Counted from the first letter of the stretch, positions 37,214 through 47,742 are shown. The stretch: DNA of 64,000 nucleotides from Prolixibacteraceae bacterium (GCA_019856515.1 CP082230.1:4154001-4218000), one strand, 5' to 3'. Made by a program: numbers and translations. Notes: generated by a model not told the origin, from the sequence alone.

Positions 37214-38761
37214 ATGAAGGATAATAGAATACATTACAAAAGGTTTAACGACCGTGATCAGAGGTTTAATGAAAAATTTGACGATGCATATTTTGAACGC
37301 CAGCATGCAAAAGGTAAGCTGACTGCAATAGAACGTGTCGATATTTTATTAGACGAGGATTCATTTGTTGAGATTGATGCATTTGCATTGCCATTAAACT
37401 ATGAAGGAAACGATCCTAAGGCACTTGGTGATGGCGTTATCTGTGGTTATGGTAAGATCAACAACAGAGATGTGCTTGTTTATGCACAAGATTTTAACTA
37501 TCAAGGTGGTTCATTAGGTACAATCCATGCCGAGAAGATCCAAAAAGTACAAGATCTTGGTTTAAAGATGGGGCATCCTGTCATTGGATTGATTGACTCT
37601 GGTGGCGCAAGAATCCAGGAAGGTATTGCTAGTCTGGCTGGATATGCTGGTATCTTTATGAACAATGTAAAGTCGTCAGGAGTTATTCCTCAGATCTCAG
37701 TAATCTTAGGACCTGCTGCTGGAGGTGCAGTGTACTCTCCTGCTTTGACTGACTTCATCTTTATGACTCGTAAAACGGCCTATATGTTTGTGACGGGGCC
37801 AAATGTGGTTAAAGAGGTGCTGAACGAAGATACGACAAGTGAGAAGCTTGGTGGTGCTGATGTTCACAGTGCAAAGAGTGGTGTTGCCGACTTTATCTAT
37901 GATGATGAAGAGCATACCCTGTTAGGTGTTCGAAAGCTTCTTAGCTATTTGCCATCCAACAACATAGAACAACCTCCTGTATCCAAAAGTGTGAATATCC
38001 TACCTGATGGAATGGAGAATATCTCTAAAATCATTCCAGATGACTCTAATAAGCCATACGATGTCATTGAGATTATCAACAGATTGGTTGACAAGGGGTC
38101 ATTCTTCGAAACAGCAGAAGGATACGCACAGAGCATTGTAACTGGTTTGGCAAGGTTGAACAATCAGGTTATTGGTATTGTGGCCAATCAACCCAAACAC
38201 CTTGCAGGAACTTTAGATATTGATTCTTCTCGCAAAGCAGCGCGATTTGTTCGTTTCTGTGATGCTTTTCATATACCGATACTTGTGTTAGAAGATGTAC
38301 CTGGTTTCTTACCCGGTATCGAACAAGAGCATGCAGCGATCATTAAGCACGGTGCCAAACTACTATTTGCTTTTGCTGAAGCATCCGTACCTAAGATCAC
38401 CGTGATCCTTCGTAAAGCTTATGGTGGAGCTTATATTGTTATGAACAGCAATAAGATGGGGGGCGACTTCAACTTCGCATGGCCTACAGCCGAAATTGCT
38501 GTGATGGGACCAGAAGGTGCTGTTAAGATTCTTAATAGGAAAGAGATTGCTGCATCAGAGAACCCTGAAGAGGTGCGTCGCTCATTGATCTTAAAATATA
38601 AAGAAGAGGTGGCAAACCCTTATATCGCAGATCAAAAAGGATATATCGACGAGGTGATTCTACCTGAGACTACCCGTGATAAGTTGATCAAAGCCTTCGC
38701 ACTGTTAGAGAATAAGTTCGTTGAGAAGAGTTCTAAGAAACACGGTAACATTCCACTTTAA
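37214..38761 (+). CDS. Acyl-CoA carboxylase carboxyltransferase subunit
   Basis: 515 residues, the usual length of propionyl-CoA carboxylase beta (PccB) or methylmalonyl-CoA decarboxylase alpha. It moves CO2 between biotin and an acyl-CoA. Crotonase-fold motifs: GLIDSGGARIQEG (N-half), LGPAAGGAVYSPALTDF, and in the C-half VPGFLPGIEQEHAAIIKHGA, KAYGGAYIVMNS. First of three genes for a complete biotin-dependent enzyme; a biotin carboxylase follows 16 bp downstream, which favours an ATP-driven carboxylase over a sodium-pumping decarboxylase. Confidence 0.93.
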   Translation: MKDNRIHYKRFNDRDQRFNEKFDDAYFERQHAKGKLTAIERVDILLDEDSFVEIDAFALPLNYEGNDPKALGDGVICGYGKINNRDVLVYAQDFNYQGGSLGTIHAEKIQKVQDLGLKMGHPVIGLIDSGGARIQEGIASLAGYAGIFMNNVKSSGVIPQISVILGPAAGGAVYSPALTDFIFMTRKTAYMFVTGPNVVKEVLNEDTTSEKLGGADVHSAKSGVADFIYDDEEHTLLGVRKLLSYLPSNNIEQPPVSKSVNILPDGMENISKIIPDDSNKPYDVIEIINRLVDKGSFFETAEGYAQSIVTGLARLNNQVIGIVANQPKHLAGTLDIDSSRKAARFVRFCDAFHIPILVLEDVPGFLPGIEQEHAAIIKHGAKLLFAFAEASVPKITVILRKAYGGAYIVMNSNKMGGDFNFAWPTAEIAVMGPEGAVKILNRKEIAASENPEEVRRSLILKYKEEVANPYIADQKGYIDEVILPETTRDKLIKAFALLENKFVEKSSKKHGNIPL

Positions 38762-38777
38762 TTTGCAAATAACGAGT

Positions 38778-40274
38778 ATGAAAAAAATATCATCTATACT
38801 TATAGCCAATAGAGGAGAGATTGCCATCCGTATTGCTCAAACAGCAAAGAAGATGGGGATCGAAGTATTTGGTCTTATGACCCATTATGAACCGAATGCA
38901 GTATACCTTCAGCATATGGATCGTATTGTGGATGTCACAGCCCACAGCCACGAAAACGTATTTATGAACCCAGATATGATTGCGGAGATCGCACATAATC
39001 ATGGGGTGACTTCCGTTCATCCTGGTTATGGATTCCTGTCTGAGAGTCGCGAATTAGCTGAGGCATGCGATCGATTAGGCGTTATTCTTATTGGTCCTTC
39101 TGCCCAAGCAATTGAAGATATGGGCGATAAAGGAGTGGCGCGTAAGATGGCTAAGGCGGCTGGTGTCCCTATCTTAGAGGGGAGTAAGGACATCGTGGAG
39201 AATATCGATGACGCAAAAGTGTTGGCCGACAATATTGGTTACCCTGTTATTATCAAAGCGGTAGCTGGTGGTGGTGGTAAAGGAATGCGTGTGGCACGTA
39301 CACCAGATGAGCTGTCCATGATGTTCAAGATGGCACGTCGCGAGGCAGAAGGTATCTTCAACAATGCAGATGTATTTATCGAGAAATATGTTGAAGATCC
39401 CCATCATATCGAATTTCAGATCCTTGCCGATAAGCATGGAAATGTAGTGCACCTTTTCGAAAGAGAGTGTAGTATTCAGCGTAAGCACCAAAAGCTTGTA
39501 GAGGAGGCGCCTTCTCCAGCACTAAACGACACCCTAAGACAGAAGATGGGCGAGGCTGCTGTAAACATTGCAAAGTATGCAAACTACTACAGTGCTGGAA
39601 CCGTTGAGTTTCTTGTGGATACCGATAAGAACTTCTACTTCTTAGAGATGAACACCCGAATACAGGTAGAGCATCCCATCACTGAGGCTATCACAGGAGT
39701 GGACCTTATCGAGCAGATGATTCGCATCGCACAAGATGAGCCTCTGCCATTCAAACAGGAGGATATCAAAATCGAAGGAGCATGTATTGAATATCGTCTA
39801 AATGCCGAAGATGTTCAGTCTAACTTTGCACCTGCGTTCGGTATTATCGAGCAGTACGATTTTCCAACACACCCTGCACTGCGTTTAGACACTGGTTATC
39901 GCAATGGCATTGTCGTGCCTCCATACTTCGATTCGATGGTTGCAAAGGTGATCGTATCTGGCGAGAGCCGTGAAGCTGTATTGGCATCCTCAAGAGAGAT
40001 TCTTGAAGAGATCAAGATCAAAGGAATTAAAACCACATTAGGATTCTTTAAAAAGATATTAGACACCCCTTCGTTTATTGAGGGTAGCTATACCACTTCG
40101 TTCTTGTTAAAAGACATAGATCAAGTGTTCCACCAAAAACCAAACGAAGAGATGGTGGCTGCTTATGTGGCGATGCAGTTATACTTGAATAACAAAAGTG
40201 ATATTGAGACTGGAGATTTAGAGCAAAAACTAAGCTCTCCATGGTTACAGAGCAAACACTTAAAAAATCTTTAA
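38778..40274 (+). CDS. accC: Biotin carboxylase subunit
   Basis: 498 residues from the ATG at 38778; the frame opens 57 bp earlier inside the previous gene, but KKISSILIANRGEIAIRI is the normal start. ATP-grasp enzyme that carboxylates biotin using bicarbonate. Motifs: VHPGYGFLSE, KAVAGGGGKGMRVAR (glycine-rich loop), ERECSIQRKHQKLVEEAPSP, FLEMNTRIQVEHPITEA. Since the partners are a CT chain and a small BCCP, the enzyme is probably propionyl- or acetyl-CoA carboxylase; which one cannot be read here. Confidence 0.93.
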   Translation: MKKISSILIANRGEIAIRIAQTAKKMGIEVFGLMTHYEPNAVYLQHMDRIVDVTAHSHENVFMNPDMIAEIAHNHGVTSVHPGYGFLSESRELAEACDRLGVILIGPSAQAIEDMGDKGVARKMAKAAGVPILEGSKDIVENIDDAKVLADNIGYPVIIKAVAGGGGKGMRVARTPDELSMMFKMARREAEGIFNNADVFIEKYVEDPHHIEFQILADKHGNVVHLFERECSIQRKHQKLVEEAPSPALNDTLRQKMGEAAVNIAKYANYYSAGTVEFLVDTDKNFYFLEMNTRIQVEHPITEAITGVDLIEQMIRIAQDEPLPFKQEDIKIEGACIEYRLNAEDVQSNFAPAFGIIEQYDFPTHPALRLDTGYRNGIVVPPYFDSMVAKVIVSGESREAVLASSREILEEIKIKGIKTTLGFFKKILDTPSFIEGSYTTSFLLKDIDQVFHQKPNEEMVAAYVAMQLYLNNKSDIETGDLEQKLSSPWLQSKHLKNL

Positions 40275-40276
40275 TC

Positions 40277-40795
40277 ATGATAGCACGTAAAAGAAAGACC
40301 AATAAGTTCTATGTGGGTGGAGAGAACGAATATACGTTTATCGAAGAGCTTGGTGAGCTTAAAACGATGGATGGAGAAGAGATCCATATTGGAACAGATT
40401 TCTCTCAAGAAGAGATTGAATTGACTTTAGATGGAGTGATCCACAAAGCACAGATCGTATCGATAAAGAAAAATAAGTGTACCGTACTTGTCAATGGTAA
40501 CACATATAACTTCGTAATCGACACAGAGATCTCTAAAAGAAGAAAAGAGATTCTAACTCGCGATGAAGACGAGAAAGAGCAAGAGGTTATTGCACCTATT
40601 CCTGGAAAGATAGTAGATGTATTTGTAGCCAAAGGACAGAATGTCGAGGCGGGACAAATCATCCTTACTCTAGAGGCAATGAAGATGCAGAACGAGATTC
40701 TTGCTCCGATCTCTGGAGTGGTGACCGAACTCAATATCAAGCCCGAAGAGGTGGTGGTGGCAGGACATAAGATGGTGACTATCGAAGTGATATAA
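40277..40795 (+). CDS. Biotin carboxyl carrier protein
   Basis: 172 residues from the ATG at 40277, 2 bp after the biotin carboxylase stop. The C-terminal biotinyl domain has EAMKMQNEILAPISGVV with the biotinylated lysine in the MKM motif, and PIPGKIVDVFVAKGQNVEAG in front. The N-terminal 90 residues contain a small beta region (VLVNGNTYNFVID) seen in carrier proteins of propionyl-CoA carboxylase type. It completes the three-gene enzyme and is followed by a terminator. Confidence 0.92.
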   Translation: MIARKRKTNKFYVGGENEYTFIEELGELKTMDGEEIHIGTDFSQEEIELTLDGVIHKAQIVSIKKNKCTVLVNGNTYNFVIDTEISKRRKEILTRDEDEKEQEVIAPIPGKIVDVFVAKGQNVEAGQIILTLEAMKMQNEILAPISGVVTELNIKPEEVVVAGHKMVTIEVI

Positions 40796-40820
40796 CCAAT
40801 CAAAAGTAACCATTAAACAT

Positions 40821-40853
40821 AAAAGGGTGAAAGCAACTAGCTTTCACCCTTTA
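40821..40853. terminator. Terminator between carboxylase operon and tonB
   Basis: AAAGGGTGAAAGC and GCTTTCACCCTTT arms with a short ACTA loop; the surrounding A and T runs let it serve both convergent transcripts. Confidence 0.8.
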
Positions 40854-40875
40854 TATATATTATGATCTCATGCAA

Positions 40876-41802
40876 TTAATAAAAACCGCCATTCTTATAG
40901 GTCAGCTTGTAATACCCGTGATCATATTGATCGTTGCCAACAGAGTTGAACTTAAGGGTCTTAACAAAAGCAATTGCACTATCTATAGTACGCTGACTCG
41001 TAATGGTTGTCTTCCCCTCATCTACCAACACTTTAGAAACTTGCCCTATCGGATTCACCGTCAAGTTTAAGTAGATAGTTCCACTTTCAGCACCAATATG
41101 ACCTGGTTGCTTTGCTCCAGAAAGATAGACGCGATTGGCTACACTCAGCCCTTTACGTTTAGATGAATTGGTCGAAACCGCACTGGTCTTACTACTTGCT
41201 GTCGCTCTATTATTGACCTTCTCTTGTTCTTTGGTCTTCTCAGCAGTAGTAATGATATTCTTCAACATCTCCTGAGCCTGCTGCTCTGCGATCTTGATCT
41301 TCTCTTGAACCTTACGGATACTATCTTCTCGACGCTTCTTGATCATCTTCTCACGTTTGACCTCCTCTTTATGTCGTCGCTCTTCTTCCTGTCTCTTCTT
41401 CTCCTCTGCCTTCTTCACAGAGTTGATATCGGTAGTCTTCTTATTATTGACTTTAGGTGTATCTTTTTTGACCCCTTCGTTAGACTTATTTTTATAAGAC
41501 TTTCCTGCTTTAGGTGTGACTACACTTTTATGTATCTTTTCTACCTTCTTCTGATGCTCTTTAGGTCTGGCTTTCGAAGCTGTTGCGATCTTATCGTTCT
41601 TCTGTTGCTTCACAGGACGTTTAGGCTTGGCTTGTGCCACCCTATCCATTCCTCTATTATCCACCAACACAACGTACTCTTGATCACTTCCTCCATTTTG
41701 CCCATCTAGCGTAACGAAACAAAGGATCAGTACAATAATCAGGTGTGTAACCAACGAAAAAACAGCACCATGAAGTCGGGTATCATCATTTTGATTTACC
41801 AT
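40876..41802 (-). CDS. tonB: TonB-like energy transducer
   Basis: 308 residues. An N-terminal transmembrane helix (VFSLVTHLIIVLILCFVTL) is followed by a long charged, Lys/Glu/Gln-rich spacer (residues about 60-210) and a C-terminal TonB/TolA-like domain (GTIYLNLTVNPIGQVSKVLV ... SAIAFVKTLKFN). With the exbD and exbB genes just upstream in the same direction it forms a complete proton-driven transducer for outer-membrane receptors or a Tol-like system. The K/E-rich helical spacer, rather than a proline-rich one, gives it a TolA-like look. Confidence 0.85.
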   Translation of the reverse strand: MVNQNDDTRLHGAVFSLVTHLIIVLILCFVTLDGQNGGSDQEYVVLVDNRGMDRVAQAKPKRPVKQQKNDKIATASKARPKEHQKKVEKIHKSVVTPKAGKSYKNKSNEGVKKDTPKVNNKKTTDINSVKKAEEKKRQEEERRHKEEVKREKMIKKRREDSIRKVQEKIKIAEQQAQEMLKNIITTAEKTKEQEKVNNRATASSKTSAVSTNSSKRKGLSVANRVYLSGAKQPGHIGAESGTIYLNLTVNPIGQVSKVLVDEGKTTITSQRTIDSAIAFVKTLKFNSVGNDQYDHGYYKLTYKNGGFY

Positions 41803-41820
41803 GTTAGTTCATTTGAGGGC

Positions 41821-42252
41821 TTATTTTCTGACATTCGATGTCCCTAAGAGCAACGTATAGTTCAACTCTCTCGCAAGAGACATTACTTTCACAACCTCTT
41901 CCACAGGTACACTCTTCTCTGCTTGTAGCATCACAACAGGTCTTGGTTGTCCCTTCACATATTCATTCTCAGGGAAAGTCGTTTGTAAGGCTGGTTGTAG
42001 GTCACTATAGTTACATGTCTGCGGCTGTGCCGATCCATTGGCATAACTATAATCCATTCGTTTATTGATATATATCGTAAATATCGACTTGTTACTCTTC
42101 CCCTGTGCACTCTGTGGAAGTGTAATCTTGAGACTCGGTGGCCCGATCATGGTCGATGCAATCATAAAGAACACCAACAATAGGAACACGATATCTGTCA
42201 TCGACGACATACTAAACGTAGCATCTACTTTACTTCTTCTTTTTAATGACAT
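41821..42252 (-). CDS. exbD: ExbD/TolR-family protein
   Basis: 143 residues with one transmembrane helix near the N-terminus (MTDIVFLLLVFFMIAST), which contains the proton-path aspartate typical of ExbD/TolR. The periplasmic part has LPQSAQGKSN and ends LLLGTSNVRK. It starts 8 bp after the exbB stop and is followed by tonB 18 bp on. Confidence 0.92.
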   Translation of the reverse strand: MSLKRRSKVDATFSMSSMTDIVFLLLVFFMIASTMIGPPSLKITLPQSAQGKSNKSIFTIYINKRMDYSYANGSAQPQTCNYSDLQPALQTTFPENEYVKGQPRPVVMLQAEKSVPVEEVVKVMSLARELNYTLLLGTSNVRK

Positions 42253-42260
42253 ACGCTAGG

Positions 42261-42980
42261 TTATTTTGTTGGTTCGTGTAATAGGTCCATGAACTCTGTC
42301 GATGTATGCTCCATGATAGCTACAGTCTTATCGACACGTGCCACAAGAATATTGTAAGCAAAGTAAGCAAGAATACCTACCAACAAACCACCTGCTGTTG
42401 TTGACATCGCAGTATAGATACCTCCAGCTAAGTTCGAGATCTCCACATTCTTGGCACTCGACATTTCGTAGAAAGCTTGAATCATTCCCATTACAGTACC
42501 AAGGAATCCAATCATCGGTGCACCACCAGAAACACTTGCTAATACAGGTAGTCCTTTCTCCAATTTAGAGATCTCTAGGTTACCCACATTCTCGATAGCT
42601 GTCTGTACATCACTCAATGGACGTCCCATACGACGAATTCCTTTTGCAATCATACGTCCCATAGGTGTGTTCGAAGTCTCACAAACCATTAGTGCACCAT
42701 CAAGGTCACCTGTTTTGATCTTATGTTTGATATCATTCATCATACCGTTATCAAACTTTCTAGCTCTAGCAATAGCGAAGTAACGCTCACCAAAGATATA
42801 AAGCGCGATGATCGACAATATGACCAATGGGTACATCATGAATCCACCTTTCTGAAAGATGTCAGCAGGAGTAAGGCTATTGTTTACCTGCATATTCATG
42901 TTTATTGCAGTTTCATTAGCTGCTTGTGCCGTAGCGTTTAGTAAAATAGATAGGGTATGCATGTCTATATAATGTTTCAA
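42261..42980 (-). CDS. exbB: MotA/TolQ/ExbB proton channel protein
   Basis: 239 residues with three transmembrane segments (MMYPLVILSIIALYIFGERY; GGAPMIGFLGTVMGMIQAFY; GGIYTAMSTTAGGLLVGILA). The last two hold the GTVxGM and AMxTTAxGL signatures of the family. It energises TonB with ExbD. First gene of the minus-strand exbB-exbD-tonB operon; tamB lies 97 bp upstream in the same direction. Confidence 0.94.
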   Translation of the reverse strand: MKHYIDMHTLSILLNATAQAANETAINMNMQVNNSLTPADIFQKGGFMMYPLVILSIIALYIFGERYFAIARARKFDNGMMNDIKHKIKTGDLDGALMVCETSNTPMGRMIAKGIRRMGRPLSDVQTAIENVGNLEISKLEKGLPVLASVSGGAPMIGFLGTVMGMIQAFYEMSSAKNVEISNLAGGIYTAMSTTAGGLLVGILAYFAYNILVARVDKTVAIMEHTSTEFMDLLHEPTK

Positions 42981-43077
42981 TTAAAATTCTAAATACAAAT
43001 TTATATAAAGGCAATGAAAAATAATTATTTATATCTGTAAAATAACAAGGAAGTCATATATAAACAACAAAGTGGCC

Positions 43078-46000
43078 CTATTTTTCTTCTTTTATAGACT
43101 TTGGGTCCCCCTCTTCTGTTTGATCCTCTTCCTCTTCTGCCTTCTGTTTCTGTTGTTTCTTCAATAAACGCCTCTTCTGTCTACGCTCTTTACGCTCTGC
43201 ACGTTGGCGTTTGTAACGTTCGAATAGCTCATCGAAACTGTTGAAGTTCTCTTTGAAAGTAACACCTACCCCTTGAGTATATGGTGCCGTATCGTATAGT
43301 AGTTCGTCATTCGATCGGTTATAAACCTTTAACTGTAGCTTCCCGTTTTTAGTCAATTTGACATAGACCTCCACCTCACCCACAATCTCGTTGGCATTCT
43401 TTGACTGTAAACTCCCGTTATTACCTATATTACCATTGATCAACACACGGTTGTTCAGTAGCTGGGTACTTAAAGCCACCTCAATCTGGCGATCACTTAC
43501 ATTATCTCCAGGACGATAGTTAAAGCCAATATCGAAGTCATTCGATATCTCTGACAACCAACTAGAGAACTGGTTCGACAGAAGTTCCGAGGCCGTTGAA
43601 CTAATGATATCTGCATTGTTCGATTGTTCCGAATCAGCCCCTTTTAGATAATCAGGAGTCGTAAATTTACCAATAAGTAGAATCGAAATCATCTGTCTGG
43701 TGATCTCCTCTTTGGTCGATAAATATTGTGCAATCTCATCCTTAGTCCTCTCATCGGCTGTGGGCAATTCAATAGCAAAATCAACTTTTGGGTTAGAGAG
43801 GTCATTGGTCAACTTAATAATACAGTCCACCTTAATACGCTTACTATAGTCATTGCTAGAACTACTCTCTCCTAGAAGCTCTTTCAACGAAGCCTTCGTT
43901 GAATACACTGCTTCAAGGTTCAGCCTTGCTTTATATGGATCTCCTTCCCAACTCAGCGTACTGTTCTCTTTTACCTTAAAGTGTTTACTGATAAAACCCT
44001 GTCGCGTAAAATTGTAGTTCCCTTTATCGATGGTGTAATTACCATACATACTGATATCACCCTCCTTATCGTAAATGATACGCATATCACCAGAACCTGT
44101 ACCTTCAATCAGGTCGGCCGAATTACGATCAAATAAAATACGGAACTTTGCATCAGGAGTCATGGTCAGATCCAAATTAAGCGTGAAATACTCATCCACC
44201 TCTCCTTGCTTCAGAACTTCTTCCACCTTAAAGAACCTTTTGGGTTTCTTAAATCGAATAAAGCTATTCTCCGTCGCACTCGATGGACCCACCATCGGAA
44301 TCGTAATATTGGTACCAAGACCTGTCTTTACATTGGCCGACAGATTTAAGTCATCCGTATTTCCTGTCAAACGTACATTTCCAATACCATGTGCAGTACC
44401 ATAGAACTCCTCATTGTCATCTACCGTAGTATTCAGTACCGATAGATAGTCCGTCGCGATATTCAGGTCGAAGACAAAATTAGAGAAGAAGTCGTGTTTA
44501 ATATAACCATTAAACGAACCTGTATTCCCTTCTTCATCGATTAACCCCATATTCACAAACTTCATGGTATCTGGTACAAACGTCACACTATCCGATATGG
44601 TATAGGTCGTTTTAGTGAAATCAATTCCAACCTCTCCTTTATCGAGTAGCACTGTCCCCACCAAATAGGGGTGTGTCGCTTTTCCTTGAACCTTCACCTT
44701 ACCCGATATGCTACCACCCAGATGATAAGAAAAGTGCTTTAAGAAAGGCATCAAACTAATAAACGGAACCTTATCCAACTCCGCATCATAATCCATCCGG
44801 TTCTGTGACGGCGAAAAAGTACCATGGGCATCAAGAATTCTACGCTCATCTTTCAGTAGTAGCAATTGCGAAAACAGCTCCTTGTCGATACTATTCCAAT
44901 CCGACTTCAGCGATATATCCCCCAAAGGCTTATCACTAAACGAAAAGTCTTTAATAAATAGATCTCCCAAAACGATGCGGTGTCTATAGAGATCCTTCAA
45001 TGTCATGATTCCATTAATATTTCCACTCAAGCCTGTGTCCCATGCACAAATGGTGTCTATCTTACCTATCTCGACATCATTAAACTTAATATTCATGGAG
45101 TCATTCGGCAACGACGACATCTTACCATCAATTTTTAAACGATGGTTCATATTGGTAATCTCTAAACCTGAAATAGCTACCGAACTGCTGTCAATATCAA
45201 TAGTAGATTGACTAATCCCAATCTCGTGGTCAGCCACAAAAACATATGACGGATCTACCTTAAACCTAAATTTAGGAACTCTACGCACCTCATTATCTCT
45301 CGATATAATAGTTTGAATAGGTATATTTCCAGAATAGGTCATCTCATCGGCATTACTCCACGAAATCAAAGAAAATATCGTATCGTTTTCAGCTCTTGAG
45401 TGTAGTGCTAAATTATGAAACGAATAGCCATCTCCGATAGACAATTTAGAAGCCCTAGCGCGAGCCTGTAAAGAGCGCTGGTTGTCAAAAATATTTAGTG
45501 TCAGATGCTTAATCAGATTGTTGTCATGATACACCTCTGGGATGTCCACCAATAGATTTGCGGTATGTGTCGAATCCGTCAAAGCCCCCGTAATCTCTAT
45601 AGGGAAACGTATCGCCGACTTCGGAGAGAAGTACTGCAATAACCCTTTATCATCCGTTATCTGTCCTTTTATCGTAATATTATTATTATCCGTTAACACC
45701 GATTCGCTCGACAAACTAGGAAGGTGTGACGACAGAATGTTTCGTACCGAGTGGTAAAGCGACTTATAAGTATAATCACCTATGATACCGATATTCACAA
45801 AATCACTACTCAACCTGAAATTCCTCTGTCCCTGCTGTTTGTCGGTCTCCATCAAAATATCATTGAACGTACAATGATGATTTCCATTGGCCATATCGAA
45901 GCGATCGATATTTACACTCCCCTTGAAATTATCGATACTATTCCCCGTAAAATTCGCTTGCAAGGCTAGGTTAAGCGTATCGATACGATTAATTTCGCTC

Positions 46001-47559
46001 TGCTTAAGATACGCGGGAACAAAATCAGTTACATTCAAATGGAAATTATAACTAGGTATTTCAGCCATATAATCCACCTTCCCATTGAAGTCAAGGTTAA
46101 GGTGTGGATCTTGTATCTTTACTCCACCCTCAAAACCACCTGCATAGGCGCGTCCATTTAGAAAAATAGAGTGAACAATGTAGTCTTTAATTTGAATATC
46201 ATCAATGGTTCCAACCACCTTCAGATCATAATCTTTCTCATTGGTATAGTATCCATGAAGGTTCGATCGAAGTGTCAAATTAGCCAGAGACTCCGATTGT
46301 ACCAATTCGCCCAGCTTAAAGTTGGTCGTGTTAAACACCCCACTGACACTCACTTTCCCTTCGTCATCTGGTCGAATAGCAATATCTGTATCCACCTTTC
46401 CTAACGCTCCTGTAAGTGTTCCGAACGAAACAAAATCCGAAGGAAACCCCGTGAACTCCCCCTCATAATAGAGTTGATGCTCATTGTCGATACTCTCAGG
46501 TAGATTCATATACTCCGCACCAAATGATAAAGGCATCCTGATACGACGAACCTCTCTTAGATCTACCACCGCTCTATCCAAACGAGCAAAGATAAAGGTG
46601 TTCTTAATGTTCGGAAGACCTGAGAAACCCACATTTCCTTTCAGCATAGTATGATCCTTAACCCGAAGCTCAAAATCCTTTCCCTTCAAATTTGATACCG
46701 GACCTTTAATAGTTCCTTTTAACGACACAACCTCATTCATCCCCTTTATCTCTGGAACAAAATAGGCAACCTCTTTAAGTGACACACTCGACTTTTTAAA
46801 GTGGAGATAAAAGGGTCTTTTTATCATATCCAGCGAAACACTATCCTGCTTTAACTGCATAAAACAGCTATCTACCTCAAGCTTCGAAAACCCTGTCTCT
46901 ACCTTCAGATTGTGTATTTGTACCTGTTGTGGGTCCACCGACAGCTTTCCCGTAATGTTTTTCAACTCTACCGAATGAATCTCTTTTAAAGAGAACTGGT
47001 TTAGATTGAAAAGAAGTAGTGAGTCCATCCTCGAAGTCGAAAAATCAACCGTAATATTTTTCAGGTCAATATGACGATAGTCGAAAAGATCCGACAGCTC
47101 TTTCACATTCTCATCATTATTCTTAATATGTGCATCCTCAATACGAACATTGCGAAGTTGAAACTGCCATGGCGATCCACTCTCTTGAGGGGTGTCGCTA
47201 TGCAACGAATCTACTAAAAACTGGTAGTTGTAGCTTAAGCTATCTTTATATCGTTTCGAATTGATATAAGCCGACTCCAACAGAATACTATTAGAGAACA
47301 GTTGTTGTTTCTCTAAATTCAACGAATCCACCTCCACAACCAATGCTTTCGAAAAGAGAAGGGTGTCCTGTTTTTGATCTTTCAGTAGAAAGTCTTTTAA
47401 AACCAGTTTGTTAAAGAATCGAATATCAACTTTTCGTATGGAAATTTGTGCCCCCAACTGCTGTGAGATATCGTCCGTTATGGACTGCACAATAAGGGTC
47501 TGCACACGACTGCTCATCAATGCAACGTAACAAGCACATAAAGTGATTATTAGCATCAA
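43078..47559 (-). CDS. tamB: TamB-like translocation/assembly protein (DUF490)
   Basis: About 1493 residues. One N-terminal anchor helix (LLMLIITLCACYVALM) is followed by a very long beta-rich AsmA/TamB-type body. The C-terminal DUF490 region has IRFKKPKRFFKVEE, VDCIIKLTNDLSNPKVDFAI, then ELPTADERTKDEIAQYLSTK and ISILLIGKF, all typical of TamB. It bridges inner and outer membranes and is linked to phospholipid transport and outer-membrane protein assembly. The start is uncertain: TTG at 47559, ATG at 47556, or an in-frame ATT further up that would lengthen the anchor with KKIGKIVLLI. It ends in a charged tail of about 50 residues. Confidence 0.9.
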   Translation of the reverse strand: MMLIITLCACYVALMSSRVQTLIVQSITDDISQQLGAQISIRKVDIRFFNKLVLKDFLLKDQKQDTLLFSKALVVEVDSLNLEKQQLFSNSILLESAYINSKRYKDSLSYNYQFLVDSLHSDTPQESGSPWQFQLRNVRIEDAHIKNNDENVKELSDLFDYRHIDLKNITVDFSTSRMDSLLLFNLNQFSLKEIHSVELKNITGKLSVDPQQVQIHNLKVETGFSKLEVDSCFMQLKQDSVSLDMIKRPFYLHFKKSSVSLKEVAYFVPEIKGMNEVVSLKGTIKGPVSNLKGKDFELRVKDHTMLKGNVGFSGLPNIKNTFIFARLDRAVVDLREVRRIRMPLSFGAEYMNLPESIDNEHQLYYEGEFTGFPSDFVSFGTLTGALGKVDTDIAIRPDDEGKVSVSGVFNTTNFKLGELVQSESLANLTLRSNLHGYYTNEKDYDLKVVGTIDDIQIKDYIVHSIFLNGRAYAGGFEGGVKIQDPHLNLDFNGKVDYMAEIPSYNFHLNVTDFVPAYLKQSEINRIDTLNLALQANFTGNSIDNFKGSVNIDRFDMANGNHHCTFNDILMETDKQQGQRNFRLSSDFVNIGIIGDYTYKSLYHSVRNILSSHLPSLSSESVLTDNNNITIKGQITDDKGLLQYFSPKSAIRFPIEITGALTDSTHTANLLVDIPEVYHDNNLIKHLTLNIFDNQRSLQARARASKLSIGDGYSFHNLALHSRAENDTIFSLISWSNADEMTYSGNIPIQTIISRDNEVRRVPKFRFKVDPSYVFVADHEIGISQSTIDIDSSSVAISGLEITNMNHRLKIDGKMSSLPNDSMNIKFNDVEIGKIDTICAWDTGLSGNINGIMTLKDLYRHRIVLGDLFIKDFSFSDKPLGDISLKSDWNSIDKELFSQLLLLKDERRILDAHGTFSPSQNRMDYDAELDKVPFISLMPFLKHFSYHLGGSISGKVKVQGKATHPYLVGTVLLDKGEVGIDFTKTTYTISDSVTFVPDTMKFVNMGLIDEEGNTGSFNGYIKHDFFSNFVFDLNIATDYLSVLNTTVDDNEEFYGTAHGIGNVRLTGNTDDLNLSANVKTGLGTNITIPMVGPSSATENSFIRFKKPKRFFKVEEVLKQGEVDEYFTLNLDLTMTPDAKFRILFDRNSADLIEGTGSGDMRIIYDKEGDISMYGNYTIDKGNYNFTRQGFISKHFKVKENSTLSWEGDPYKARLNLEAVYSTKASLKELLGESSSSNDYSKRIKVDCIIKLTNDLSNPKVDFAIELPTADERTKDEIAQYLSTKEEITRQMISILLIGKFTTPDYLKGADSEQSNNADIISSTASELLSNQFSSWLSEISNDFDIGFNYRPGDNVSDRQIEVALSTQLLNNRVLINGNIGNNGSLQSKNANEIVGEVEVYVKLTKNGKLQLKVYNRSNDELLYDTAPYTQGVGVTFKENFNSFDELFERYKRQRAERKERRQKRRLLKKQQKQKAEEEEDQTEEGDPKSIKEEK

Positions 47560-47742
47560 GAGTATAAGTAGTACTATTTTACCTATTTTTTTAATAACTT
47601 TGAGTCTTTAAAAAGAATAACATTTCGTAACCGAGGATACTTCGATAACAAAAATCGTAATTTTTTGCACAGGTTCATAAAAAGATGCTAAAAAAATTAC
47701 GATAATATCAAGATTTCCTCGTTTCGTTGTCGTATATAGCAT

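Noticed and set aside
41224..41709. 161-codon plus-strand frame opposite tonB
   Set aside because: Leu/Phe-rich shadow of the Lys/Glu-rich TonB spacer on the other strand.
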